NCBI GenBank assembly: GCA_963815295.1
Contig: CAWFFZ010000008.1
Coordinates: 1,364,001 to 1,428,000 of the forward strand
Direction: 5' to 3'
DNA: 64,000 bases
Source: JACDHG01 sp963815295
GTDB taxonomy: Bacteria; Actinomycetota; Actinomycetes; Propionibacteriales; Nocardioidaceae
Numbering within the stretch: the stretch's first letter is position 1; each line of letters starts with the position of its first letter. A program made the translations under genes and the position numbers. Under the pieces are notes generated by a model that was not told the DNA's origin, did no database searches, and saw nothing but the letters and a program-made list of their open reading frames with translations. Shown here in pieces: positions 51,697-60,888 of the stretch.

Positions 51697-53009
51697 GGGT
51701 CGTCCCACGGCTGCGACCGTGGAAGCCGACACACGCCCACGTCCGCGCGCTGGCCACCGGAGGCGTGCTCGTCGCACTGGCCGTTGCCACCCACCGGCCC
51801 GACCTCGTCGTCATGGCCACACCGCTCATCGTCATCGCGGCATGGGGAGCGGCCGCCCGGCCACCGTCCGAACCCACGATCTCGAGTCGGCTCGGGGTCC
51901 GGTCGGTCCGCGAGGGCGAGTCGACGTACCTCCACTACGAGGTTGGCGACCTGCGAGGCGCCCATCTCGTCGCCGCAGTCATCCGCCTCTCACCCTGGCT
52001 TCAGATGCAGCCCGTCTCGGGACAGCAGGCCTGCCACGTCGACCCACGAGGCAGCGAGTCCGTCGACCTGACGTTCGGGATCCGTGCAATTCGATGGGGT
52101 GAGCACTTCGCGGGGCCAGGCGTCCTCACCGCCACCAGTGCGTGGGGTGCCTACCGCTGGGGCACGATCCCGATGCCGGAGCACCCGTTGCTGACGATGC
52201 CGGTGCCAGTCATGTTCGACAACCGCGCCCCGGTTCCGCATCCCCACGGGCTGGTCGGCATGAACCGGTCGGCCAGGCCTGGCGAGGGCAGCGAGTTCAA
52301 CACGATCCGGCCGTTCCAGGTCGGCGATCGGCTGCGTCGGATCCATTGGCCCTCGTCGCTACGGTCCGGCAGTCTGAACGTCACATCGACGTATGCCGAC
52401 CACGACAGCCAAGTGCTGCTCATCGTCGACGCCACCAACGACCTCGGCCGAAGCGGCGGCATCGACGGCGCGGCCAGCACCCTCGACATCACCATCCGTG
52501 CGACGGCCGCGGTTGCCGAGCACTACATCAGGCGCAACGAACGTGTCGGCATGCGGGTCTACGGAGCCGCGAACCCGACTGTGCACACTGCTGCCACGGG
52601 CAACCCGCACCTGCGTCGGATGTTGGCGGCGCTGGCCCGCACCCGCGCCGGCGGCACGTTCGATGAGCGGGAGCTACGCCAGCGCTACCGCATCGACCCC
52701 GGCACGCTCGTCATCATGATGTCGCCGCTGGTCTCGACGCTGACCTTGCGGCGGGCATTGATCCTGGCTCATCGTGGGCTGAGCCTCGTGGTGGTCGACA
52801 CCATGCCGACAACGTTGGTGCACCAAGACGACAAGGCTGGCCTGACGACGCTCTCGTGGCGCATCCGAATGCTGGAGCGCACATTCGAGATCGACCAAGT
52901 CACCAGCGCCGGGATCCCTATCGTCGACTGGCGCGGCCCCGGCAGTCTCGACCAGATCCTGCGCGACATCTCTCGACGCGCGTCTGCACCGCGATTGGCG
53001 CACCGATGA
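51693..53009 (+). CDS. DUF58 domain membrane protein
   Basis: A 438-aa protein. Two N-terminal membrane helices (about 19-50) are followed by an Ig-like extracytoplasmic or loop region, then the DUF58 domain with IRPFQVGDRLRRIHWPSSLRSG and a von Willebrand-like fold (LLIVDATNDLG). DUF58 proteins partner with MoxR ATPases. ATG 51693 overlaps the moxR stop by 4 bp. Confidence 0.9.
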
Positions 53010-53566
53010 GGCGCTTGACGAAGTACTGGGCTCGACTCACCGCATCGTTGGCGTCAATGCCTTGGTCGGGAGGGCTGATCCGCATTCTCGTCGTCACGAG
53101 TGCTGTCGTGGGCATGGCGAGCGTGGGTTGGGCCGGGCACCGGGCGGACGTGCTGCTCGCGATCGTGGTAGGCAGCGGTGCGATCTGGGCCGTCTTGAAG
53201 CCGGACTCATATCGGGGCGCGGCTGTGATCGCGGCGATTTCGATCTACTGGTTCCGGGTCGTGGAGTCATCCCCGGAGGCACTGACCTGGTCGCTCGTCC
53301 CCGCCAGTTGCCTGTTGATCATCCACGCCGGCCTTGCCATCCTGACGGTGGCCGCCCCGCAGACCAGGTTGCCAGCACGCACGCTCCTGCGTTGGGGCGC
53401 CTACACCACCGCCACCTGCCTCGCCACCGTGTCGGTGTGGGCCGCGAGTCGTGGGCTGGCCAGCCTGGACGCTCGTGGTCAGGTGCTCGTGACGGCGCTC
53501 GGGTTCGCGGCCATCGTCGCAACCGCCTTCGCCATCGGCCAGCGCTCGCTCGTCGAGGAAACCTGA
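53006..53566 (+). CDS. hypothetical membrane protein, end of MoxR cluster
   Basis: A 186-aa protein with five or six hydrophobic segments (such as ILVVTSAVVGMASVGW and CLLIIHAGLAILTVA). No conserved motif is recognised. Related clusters usually end in a large DUF3488/transglutaminase protein; this small protein takes that place. The start overlaps the DUF58 stop by 4 bp. Confidence 0.75.
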   Translation: MRRLTKYWARLTASLASMPWSGGLIRILVVTSAVVGMASVGWAGHRADVLLAIVVGSGAIWAVLKPDSYRGAAVIAAISIYWFRVVESSPEALTWSLVPASCLLIIHAGLAILTVAAPQTRLPARTLLRWGAYTTATCLATVSVWAASRGLASLDARGQVLVTALGFAAIVATAFAIGQRSLVEET

Positions 53567-53597
53567 GCGCGAAAACCGGCCAGGCACCGGCCGCGAG

Positions 53598-53709
53598 ACT
53601 CGTAACGTCCGTGCAGCTGAGCGCGATAGCGACCGCTGTCACGGACGCACCGCCGCAAGACTCGTAACGTCCGTGCAGCTGGGCGCCCTGGCGACCGCTG
53701 TCACGGACG
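53598..53709. terminator. duplicated 62-bp hairpin between convergent genes
   Basis: Two copies 62 bp apart each carry CGTCCGTG...CACGGACG arms (53606-53613 with 53640-53647; 53668-53675 with 53702-53709), extended by CAGC/GCTG. The array fills the gap between convergent genes and probably ends transcription from both sides. Confidence 0.65.
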
Positions 53710-53721
53710 CAACACGAGGGC

Positions 53722-54780
53722 TCAGGCGTCGCCGCGGTGGACCAGAACTGGCTCTTCGACTGGGGCGGCGCTGCCGCGCGACAGCCGACGTACCTTGGTG
53801 CCGGTCGCGACCGCTGCGATCCACACTGCCGTCGCACCCAACACTGCACCACCGACCGCGTCCATGAAGAAGTGCCACCCGAGGTAGACGGTCGCCAGCA
53901 CGGTCAGGAACAGTCCGATGTTGAGCCCGTACCGGATCAGCCGTCGCATCCCCAACAGGTGCGCGACGAGGCATGCCGTCACCATCATCGCCACATGAAG
54001 CGACGCAAACGCCGCGATGCTCTGCACTGCGTCGGTGGCGTAGGGATCCGTCAGCACCTCATGACGGTCGGCGATCATGCTCGCCTGCAGCTGCCCCGCC
54101 GCGGTCTCGGGCAGGTCGCTGAAAGCGGCGGGGTTGGAGTAGATCGGCCCGAGCGTCGGGAACGCGAAGTACGTCGCAGTCCCCAGCACCCAGTCCACGG
54201 CGAGCGCCGTGACATACCAGGCGCCGATGCTCGCGTGCCGGCTCCACACCAGGGCGGCGGCCAGCGAGAACGGGATGAACACCAGCCAGGACAAGTAGAC
54301 GAACGCCATGACATGGGCAGCAGCGCCGGTGCCGAACACATCATGCAGCAAGACCGCCGGGTCGTGTCCAAAGAAGATCGAGCGGTCGACGGCCGCAAAG
54401 TCGCTGTCCTCGACACCAGGGTTGACGAACGGCACGTAGCTCTTGAGGTTGCGGAAGGAGACGTACGTCAGGTACCAGCTACCGAGCCCGAGCAGGACGA
54501 ACCTGATGTGGTCGAGGGACCACCGCTCCGCTACGACGTCGGCACCGAGCCGCCACGCCCCGCGCACGCCATGCCCGCGTCTCCACAACCGCGCCACGAC
54601 CCGCGGCACGACGTCGGCCAGGAACACCAGCATCAAGATGGCCGGGAGCCGCACGTACGTCGGGCCGGCAATATCGTCGGGGTCGCGCAGCGGCAGGCCG
54701 TAGGCCGTCGCCACCAAGACGGCGAGGACGGCTAGGGCCAAGGCTTGCACCGTGGCGAACGTCAGACGCTCTGAACCCAC
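53722..54780 (-). CDS. PAP2-family membrane phosphatase/transferase
   Basis: A 352-aa integral membrane protein with about seven hydrophobic segments. The PAP2 motifs appear as AAFASLHVAMMVTACL and VYLGWHFFMDAVGGAVLG, the variant seen in inositol phosphorylceramide synthase/AUR1-like members. The KxxxxxxRP motif is not recognisable. It probably moves or removes phosphate groups on membrane lipids. GTG 54780 has TACGCT 6 nt upstream. Confidence 0.85.
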   Translation of the reverse strand: MGSERLTFATVQALALAVLAVLVATAYGLPLRDPDDIAGPTYVRLPAILMLVFLADVVPRVVARLWRRGHGVRGAWRLGADVVAERWSLDHIRFVLLGLGSWYLTYVSFRNLKSYVPFVNPGVEDSDFAAVDRSIFFGHDPAVLLHDVFGTGAAAHVMAFVYLSWLVFIPFSLAAALVWSRHASIGAWYVTALAVDWVLGTATYFAFPTLGPIYSNPAAFSDLPETAAGQLQASMIADRHEVLTDPYATDAVQSIAAFASLHVAMMVTACLVAHLLGMRRLIRYGLNIGLFLTVLATVYLGWHFFMDAVGGAVLGATAVWIAAVATGTKVRRLSRGSAAPVEEPVLVHRGDA

Positions 54781-54786
54781 GTCGAG

Positions 54787-54792
54787 AGCGTA
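54787..54792 (-). promoter_or_regulatory. -10 hexamer TACGCT, leaderless type
   Basis: TACGCT ends 6 nt before the PAP2 GTG. Confidence 0.45.
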
Positions 54793-54850
54793 CCCATTCT
54801 GGGCGTCCTGGAGCGCGAGCCCGACTCGCCTCCACGCCTAGCACGCCGCG

Positions 54851-54856
54851 TAATCT
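54851..54856 (+). promoter_or_regulatory. -10 hexamer TAATCT, leaderless type
   Basis: TAATCT ends 6 nt before the methyltransferase ATG. Confidence 0.5.
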
Positions 54857-54862
54857 TCGGGG

Positions 54863-55468
54863 ATGGACTCGCGTAGCTGGGACACCCGGTATGCCGATGC
54901 CGAGCTCGTGTGGGGTCTCGAGCCCAACCAGTTCGTCCGCAATCAGTGCGAGACGCTGCCGATCGGCGTGGCCGTCGACCTCGCCTGCGGCGAGGGCCGC
55001 AACGCGCTCTGGTTGGCGCGGTTGGGCTGGAAGGTCACGGGCATCGACTTCTCGACCGTCGCGGTTGAGCGGGCGCGCGCGCTCACTGAGCGAGAGGCGC
55101 CCGCCACGGCGCGACGGTTGACCTGGCGCGTCGACGACGTGGCATCGATGAAGCTCAAGCACCAGAGCGTCGACCTGGCCCTCGTCAGCTACGTTCACCT
55201 GCCCCCGGATGAGCGATCGCGCCTGATGACCCTCGCCGGCCGCTCGATCAGACCGGGTGGGCACGCGATCGTGGTTGGGCACGACGTGCGCAACTTGCGC
55301 GAAGGTGTCTCAGGCCCACAGGACGAGGACCGGCTCTACGACCCGGTGGGGCTGCGCCGCCTGTTCGAGAGTCTCCCCGGCCTCCAGGTCGACCTTGCCG
55401 ACACGGTCGAGCGGCATACGCCCGACGGCACCGCGCTCGACACGCTCGTCCGCGTCCGCAGGGTATGA
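54863..55468 (+). CDS. class I SAM-dependent methyltransferase
   Basis: A 201-aa soluble methyltransferase. VAVDLACGEGRNALWLARLGWKVTGIDFS is the SAM-binding loop, similar to TehB-type enzymes acting on small oxyanions or thiols; VDLALVSYVHLPPDERSR is motif II. The substrate is unknown. Its 3' end is 10 bp from that of the convergent cyclophilin gene. Confidence 0.88.
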   Translation: MDSRSWDTRYADAELVWGLEPNQFVRNQCETLPIGVAVDLACGEGRNALWLARLGWKVTGIDFSTVAVERARALTEREAPATARRLTWRVDDVASMKLKHQSVDLALVSYVHLPPDERSRLMTLAGRSIRPGGHAIVVGHDVRNLREGVSGPQDEDRLYDPVGLRRLFESLPGLQVDLADTVERHTPDGTALDTLVRVRRV

Positions 55469-55478
55469 CGGCTGGCTG

Positions 55479-56240
55479 CTACGCCTTCTCGACAGAGATG
55501 TTGAGGATGCTGATGGGTTGGGCTGGTGCGCCGTCGCCGGCGCCGCCCTCAACTCCTGCCTCTGCAATGGAATTGACGATGTCGAGACCGGACTGCACCG
55601 ACCCGAAGATCGAGTAGCCGCCGCCTTCGACGGGCAGCTGCGTGTCGTCGTAGACGATGAAGAACTGGGAGCCGTTGCTGTTGGGGTCGGCACTGCGCGC
55701 CATCGCCAGCGTGCCGGTCGGGTAGATGCCGTCGGGCGGAGCATTCTCGACCCCATAGCTGTAGCCCGGGTCCCCGCTGCCGGTCCCGGTCGGGTCGCCA
55801 CACTGCAGCACGAAGATTCCCTCTGTGGTGAGCCGGTGGCAGCTCGTGTCGTCGTAGTAGCCGTCCTCGCTGAGCATGAGGAACGATGCGACCGTCTGCG
55901 GAGCCAGCTCGCCGTCGAGCTCGAGCACGATGTCGCCACAGTTGGTGGTGACCGTGGCCGTCCATTTCGCATCCTCGGACAGAGACGGGTCGGGTGCCTC
56001 GTCGTAGCTCTTCGGTTCTGCAGGCGGAGCGGGCGGCTGCGCGCACTCCCCCGGGGGGGCCGTCGCTGGATTCGTCTCCTGAGCGACGGACCCGGAGTCG
56101 TCTTCGTCGTCGCCGAACTGGAGAGCGACGAAGCCAAGCGCTGCGATGCAGAGCAGCACGACGACACCGATGATGACCTGGGTCCCGCGCGGGGTGGACT
56201 GCTTCTGGGGAGGCAGCGTGGGGCGGCGCTTGTTCGACAT
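55479..56240 (-). CDS. membrane-anchored cyclophilin-type peptidyl-prolyl isomerase
   Basis: A 253-aa protein with a cytoplasmic basic N-terminus, one membrane helix (about residues 20-42), a linker, and an outside cyclophilin domain (about 85-253). Motifs include NCGDIVLELDGELAPQTVASF, SCHRLTTEGIFVLQCGDPTGTGSGDPGY and GTLAMARSADPNSNGSQFFIVY. Several active-site positions differ from PpiA, including the usual F(R) xx Q block. It probably helps fold exported proteins. TAGGGT stands 7 nt before the ATG. Confidence 0.9.
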   Translation of the reverse strand: MSNKRRPTLPPQKQSTPRGTQVIIGVVVLLCIAALGFVALQFGDDEDDSGSVAQETNPATAPPGECAQPPAPPAEPKSYDEAPDPSLSEDAKWTATVTTNCGDIVLELDGELAPQTVASFLMLSEDGYYDDTSCHRLTTEGIFVLQCGDPTGTGSGDPGYSYGVENAPPDGIYPTGTLAMARSADPNSNGSQFFIVYDDTQLPVEGGGYSIFGSVQSGLDIVNSIAEAGVEGGAGDGAPAQPISILNISVEKA

Positions 56241-56247
56241 GCCGGAC

Positions 56248-56253
56248 ACCCTA
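56248..56253 (-). promoter_or_regulatory. -10 hexamer TAGGGT, leaderless type
   Basis: TAGGGT ends 7 nt before the cyclophilin ATG and supports that start. Confidence 0.45.
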
Positions 56254-56275
56254 CAAACCGCTCCCGCCAAACCCG

Positions 56276-57661
56276 TCACTCGACCCGGCGCACGTCGCCT
56301 CCTCGCCGTGGGTCGGCCCCTGGGCCGGTGCTGTCGATGGCCGCCACCCCGCCGAAGTACGAGTCGAGCGCAGGCCAGGTGACCACCTCGTCGGTCGCGC
56401 CTAGGGCGGTGAGGACATCGGGACTGAATCCGGGCTCGACATGCACGCGACGGGGAACGGGGTTGAGTCGCGGAGCATCGATCGCTTCCTGGACGGGCAT
56501 CTTGCGATGGACGACGTTGACGAGCACCTGGACGAGCGCAGATCGGATGCGGCTACCACCTGCTGCTCCCGCGACCAGCACCGGAGCATCCTGGCCGAGG
56601 GCGACGAGGGGCGACATCATCGAGCTCATCCGCTCGCCTGGGTCGATTCGGTGCCGCAGCAGCTCACTTTCGCCGAGCATCGAGTTCAGGTGGATGCCGT
56701 AGTCGGGCAGCCACACCCCGGACGACAGGCCCATGCTCGTCGTCACCGCGCACGCGTTGCCTTCCGGGTCGCAGACCGCGAGGCTCGTGGTGTCGCCGCG
56801 TCTGGGCTCGCCGCGCAGCGCCTGCACCAGCCGGGTCGCGAGCTCCGCGACGTCGTCGCACAACTCAACCCGGTCGAGAGTCGTAAGCAGGTCGTCGAGG
56901 TCGTCGCCGCGAGCGATCACGTCGACCTCGCCGACCCGGACGCGGCGCGGCACTGTCTCGTGTACTTTGTACGCCGCCAGGTCGGGGGCGGCCAGGTCAC
57001 CCTGCTTGCCCACCGCGCGGACCATCTGCTGGCCGATCTCCCCGGTGTAGAAGACCTGCGACCCCTCGTCGCGGAGCAGTTGCAGGGCTCGGTCGAGGCC
57101 GGGGTGGAACAGGCGCGACCCGCCAGGAAGCGAATAGCCGTCGCGGCCATAGGTGTGCTTGCCCGCCCCGATGAGCATTGCGGGGGCGATCGTGGAGAGA
57201 ACCTTGGCGTGCATGGGCGCCAGCGTCACGCCGTGCTCGGCATGGCGGATCGAGGGATCGACCACGTCTGTCCACGGCAGTCGACCCCATCGCTGGTGCA
57301 GTGTCTCCACACCCGCAGGGAGGCCGGGCACCGCCACAGTGGGCGGCCCGACGGCGTACGGGACGATCTCACCGCCGAAGTCGATCGGGATGTGGCGAGG
57401 CTCGATGCTCCGGCTGCCGGCAAGGCCGGGGACGGTAACGAAGAAGTCGAGGCAGCTGACGGTGGAAGTGGCGGCGTCGAAGTACGTCGCGAAACCGCCA
57501 CCGCCAATACCCGTGAACACTGTCTCCGCGACGCACGACGCCAGCACCATCGCCGCGGCGGCATCCGCCGCGGAGCCGCCGTCGGCGAGGATCTGCGCAC
57601 CCACGTCGGCCGTCACCGAGTTGCCTGCGGCCACGCACGCAGGCAGCCGGGTCAGCTCCAT
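56276..57661 (-). CDS. gamma-glutamyltransferase family protein
   Basis: A 461-aa Ntn hydrolase of the GGT family. The large-subunit part has ILADGGSAADAAAAMVLASCVAE and FTGIGGGGFATYF. The autocleavage site is GDTTSLAVCD, with the first Thr as nucleophile, followed by TTSMGLSSGVWLPDYGIHLNSMLGE and AGAAGGSRIRSALVQVL. No signal peptide is seen, so it is likely cytosolic, unlike classical GGT. It is somewhat short. It begins 22 bp after the glgC stop and may be co-transcribed with it. Confidence 0.88.
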   Translation of the reverse strand: MELTRLPACVAAGNSVTADVGAQILADGGSAADAAAAMVLASCVAETVFTGIGGGGFATYFDAATSTVSCLDFFVTVPGLAGSRSIEPRHIPIDFGGEIVPYAVGPPTVAVPGLPAGVETLHQRWGRLPWTDVVDPSIRHAEHGVTLAPMHAKVLSTIAPAMLIGAGKHTYGRDGYSLPGGSRLFHPGLDRALQLLRDEGSQVFYTGEIGQQMVRAVGKQGDLAAPDLAAYKVHETVPRRVRVGEVDVIARGDDLDDLLTTLDRVELCDDVAELATRLVQALRGEPRRGDTTSLAVCDPEGNACAVTTSMGLSSGVWLPDYGIHLNSMLGESELLRHRIDPGERMSSMMSPLVALGQDAPVLVAGAAGGSRIRSALVQVLVNVVHRKMPVQEAIDAPRLNPVPRRVHVEPGFSPDVLTALGATDEVVTWPALDSYFGGVAAIDSTGPGADPRRGGDVRRVE

Positions 57662-57683
57662 AAGTGAATGCCGATCCCTCGAC

Positions 57684-58926
57684 TCAGCCTTCACCGGTGT
57701 AGTCACCGGCGAGCGGCTGACCCTTGCCCAGAACGGTGATGCCCTCGTCTGTGACCGTGAACCCGGCCTCCCGATCGGCATCGGCGTCTACGCCGATCTC
57801 GAAGCCGTCAGGGACGATGATGTTCTTGTCGAGGATTGCGTTGACGATCCGTGCTCCCCTGCCCACCTTGACGTTGTCCATGACCACGCTGCGTTCGACT
57901 TCGGCGCCGGCGGCGACGTACACGTTGGTGCCGAGGACTGACGAGTTGATGGTGGCGCCCGACACGATCGAACCTGCGCAGACGATCGCATCGTCGGCTG
58001 ACGCGGAGTCGACGAACTTGGCACCCGGCAACTGTGCGTTCGCGGTGAAGATCGGCCACTGCGTGTTGTAGAGGTTGAAGGTCGGTTCCACAGACACCAG
58101 GTCGAGGTGGGCTTCGTGGTAGGACGCGAGAGTTCCGACGTCACGCCAGTAGTCACGGTCGCGTTCGTGTGACCCTGGGACGTCGTTGCGCTTGAAGTCG
58201 TACACCGCAGCGTTCTTGTCGTCGCACCAGCATCGGGATGATGTCGCCACCCATGTCGTGGCGCGACTCGGGGTTGTCGGCGTCACGCGCGAGTGCCTCG
58301 ACCAACGTGTCGGCGGTGAAGACGTAGTTGCCCATCGAGCCGTACGACTCGTCGGGGCTGTCAACGAGGCCCGGTGGGTCGGCAGGCTTCTCGAGGAACT
58401 CGGTGATGTTCGTGCCGCCGGAGTCGGTGCCGATGACGCCGAACTGGTCGGCATCCTTGCGTGGCACCCGAATACCCGCGACCGTCACCCCCGCACCGGA
58501 CTCGATATGGGCCGCGACCATCTGCGATGCGTCCATCCGGTAGACGTGGTCGGCACCGAACACGACGATTATGTCGGGCTGCTCGTCGACGATGAGGTTC
58601 ATCGACTGGTAGATCGCGTCAGCGCTGCCGAGAAACCACTGCTTGCCAAGCCGCTGCTGCGCAGGCACCGGCGTGACGTAGTTGCCGAGCAGCGTCGACA
58701 ACCGCCAGGTGACCGACACATGCCGGTCGAGCGAGTGAGACTTGTACTGCGTGAGGACGCACAGCCGCAGGAAGCCGGCGTTGACGAGGTTGGAGAGCGC
58801 GAAGTCGATCAGCCGGTAGCTGCCCCCGAACGGCACGGCCGGCTTGGCGCGGTCGAGCGTCAACGGCATCAGCCTCTTGCCCTCGCCTCCGGCGAGCACG
58901 ATCCCCAGCACCCTTGGCTTGACCAT
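57684..58926 (-). pseudogene. glgC: glucose-1-phosphate adenylyltransferase, frameshifted
   Basis: It would make ADP-glucose for glycogen synthesis. The N-terminal reading frame (58926 to about 58225) has GIVLAGGEGKRLMPLTLDRA, KPAVPFGGSYRLIDFALSN and HDMGGDIIPMLV. The C-terminal beta-helix (DDKNAAVYDFKRNDVPGS onward to GEG) is in another frame. A single extra base near 58224-58227 (GTGCGAC where GTCGAC is expected) separates them; removing it restores a 413-aa protein. No homopolymer is involved. It is either a sequencing error or a true loss. TAATGT stands 6 nt before the ATG. Confidence 0.9.
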
Positions 58927-58932
58927 GGCACG

Positions 58933-58938
58933 ACATTA
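58933..58938 (-). promoter_or_regulatory. -10 hexamer TAATGT, leaderless type
   Basis: TAATGT ends 6 nt before the glgC ATG. Confidence 0.45.
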
Positions 58939-59002
58939 CTCAGGCTTGAACCGACCCGCTCGATGGTCTCGACAAGCTCGACCGGCGGACCGTGGTCTCC
59001 CC

Positions 59003-59008
59003 TAGGCT
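59003..59008 (+). promoter_or_regulatory. -10 hexamer TAGGCT, leaderless type
   Basis: TAGGCT ends 6 nt before the glgA ATG at 59015. Confidence 0.45.
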
Positions 59009-59014
59009 TTGGCC

Positions 59015-60169
59015 ATGCGCGTCGGCCTGCTCACCCGGGAGTTCCCACCGAACGTCTACGGCGGTGCGGGCGTCCACGTCGACTTCCTCGCGAGGGAGCT
59101 GCGTGATCGCGTCGACCTGAGCGTGCTGTGCATGGGCGAGGAGCGCCCCGACGCGATGGCGTTCGAGGAGCAGGACGGCCGGTTCCCGCTCGGCAACCCT
59201 GCCCTGCACGTGCTGTCGACCGACCTCGCGATGGCGTCGGCGTGCGAGGGCATCGACCTGGTGCACTCCCACACGTGGTACGCCAACCTCGCCGGACACC
59301 TTGCGCACTTGCTGTACGACGTCCCGCATGTCGTCACGACCCATTCGCTCGAGCCACAACGCCCCTGGAAGGCCGAGCAGCTCGGTGGCGGCTACCGCGT
59401 GTCGTCCTGGGCAGAGCGCACTGCCTATCTGGGCGCCGACGCCGTCGTCGCCGTGAGCCATCGGATGGCCGCCGACGTGGTGGCGGCATACCCGGAGGTG
59501 GAGCCGGAGCGGGTGCACGTGATCTACAACGGGATCGACGCTGAGTTCTACCGCCCAGACCCCGCGAGCGACGTGGTGGAGTCCCTGGGAATCGACCCGG
59601 CGCGGCCCTACGTGACGTTCGTTGGCCGGATCACCCGACAGAAGGGCGTGCCGCACCTGCTGCGCGCGGGTCTCGACTTCGACCCGTCCGTGCAGATTCT
59701 GCTGCTTGCCGGCGCGGCAGACACCCCCGAGCTGAAGGGCGAGACCGACGATGCGATCGCCCGGCTCCAGGCCGAGCGTGACGGCGTGGTGGTGGTCAGC
59801 GAGATGCTGCCCCGGTCCTCCGTGCGGCAGGTATTGACGCACGCGCTGGCCTTCCTTTGCCCGTCGGTCTACGAGCCGCTCGGGATCGTCAACCTCGAGG
59901 CGATGGCCTGCGAGACCGCGGTGGTCGCCAGCGCGGTCGGCGGCATACCCGAAGTGGTCGTCGACGGCGAGACGGGACTGCTCGTCGACTACACGCCGGA
60001 TGACACCCGCGCGTTCGAGGCCGGGCTCGCCGCCCACGTCAACACCTTGGTGTCCGATCCCGCGCAGGCCCGTCGGCTGGGCGAGGCGGGCCGGGCGCGC
60101 GCTGTCTCGACGTTCGACTGGGCGGCGATCGCCCAGGAGACGGTCGCGCTCTACGAGAGCCTGGTGTGA
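59015..60169 (+). CDS. glgA: glycogen synthase/maltose-1-phosphate synthase (GT4, actinobacterial GlgA)
   Basis: A 384-aa GT-B glycosyltransferase. The N-domain starts VGLLTREFPPNVYGGAGVHVDFL, with HSHTWYANLAGH and THSLEPQRPWK. The C-domain has FVGRITRQKGVPHLLRA and SVYEPLGIVNLEAMACETAVV, the nucleotide-sugar motif. Actinobacterial members use ADP-glucose, either extending glucan or making maltose-1-phosphate. It is divergent from glgC, its ADP-glucose supplier. ATG 59015 is supported by TAGGCT 6 nt upstream. Confidence 0.92.
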   Translation: MRVGLLTREFPPNVYGGAGVHVDFLARELRDRVDLSVLCMGEERPDAMAFEEQDGRFPLGNPALHVLSTDLAMASACEGIDLVHSHTWYANLAGHLAHLLYDVPHVVTTHSLEPQRPWKAEQLGGGYRVSSWAERTAYLGADAVVAVSHRMAADVVAAYPEVEPERVHVIYNGIDAEFYRPDPASDVVESLGIDPARPYVTFVGRITRQKGVPHLLRAGLDFDPSVQILLLAGAADTPELKGETDDAIARLQAERDGVVVVSEMLPRSSVRQVLTHALAFLCPSVYEPLGIVNLEAMACETAVVASAVGGIPEVVVDGETGLLVDYTPDDTRAFEAGLAAHVNTLVSDPAQARRLGEAGRARAVSTFDWAAIAQETVALYESLV

Positions 60170-60855
60170 GCTCGCGCTCCGCCATCGTCAGCGAGATCCG
60201 CGCCGGGCTGGAGGGTCTCGCCGTGCCCGCTGACGCGCCAGCAATGCAGCAGTACATGAAGTCGGCGATGCCCTTCCTTGGTGTCCGAGCCCCCGCCGTC
60301 AGGCGGCTATGCCGCACTGTCTTCACGTCCCACCGGTTGGAGGGCCGCGCCGAGTGGGAGGCAACCGTCCGGGAGCTCTTCGACGACGCCACACATCGCG
60401 AGGAGCGGTATGCCGCCCTCGGCCTTATCGGGCATCGCTACTACCGCAGTTGGCTCACCGCCGAGACGCTGCCCCTGCTTCAACACGTCATTGCCACCGG
60501 GGCGTGGTGGGACCTCGTCGACGATGCCTCCCATCGGGTCGGCGACGTGCTACGCGGCGACCGCGTGCGTGCCGAGCCCGTCATCCGCTCGTGGCAGACG
60601 CACGAGTGCCTGTGGCTGCGGCGGTCGTCCATCATCTGCCAGCTCGGCCACCGTGCGTCGACGGACTCCGCGTTGCTGACCGATGCGATCGCGGCCAACC
60701 TTGACGACCGCGACTTCTTCATCCGCAAGGCCATCGGGTGGGCGCTACGGGAGTACGCCAAGTCCCAGCCCGCCTGGGTGTTGGACTTCGTGACGACGTA
60801 CGACGACAGGCTCTCCCCGTTGTCCAAGCGCGAAGCACTGAAGCACCTCGCGTAA
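60166..60855 (+). CDS. DNA alkylation repair protein (AlkD-like)
   Basis: A 229-aa HEAT-repeat protein related to the AlkC/AlkD DNA glycosylases that remove alkylated bases. MQQYMKSAMPFLGVRAPAVRRL, the WWDLVDDASHRVGD block and DFFIRKAIGWALREYAKSQPAWV match the family. It overlaps glgA by 4 bp (GTGA), so the two are co-translated although their functions are unrelated. Confidence 0.9.
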   Translation: MSSRSAIVSEIRAGLEGLAVPADAPAMQQYMKSAMPFLGVRAPAVRRLCRTVFTSHRLEGRAEWEATVRELFDDATHREERYAALGLIGHRYYRSWLTAETLPLLQHVIATGAWWDLVDDASHRVGDVLRGDRVRAEPVIRSWQTHECLWLRRSSIICQLGHRASTDSALLTDAIAANLDDRDFFIRKAIGWALREYAKSQPAWVLDFVTTYDDRLSPLSKREALKHLA

Positions 60856-60888
60856 GCCCCGAGAGCCCAGTCGCTGCCTAGCCGCTGC

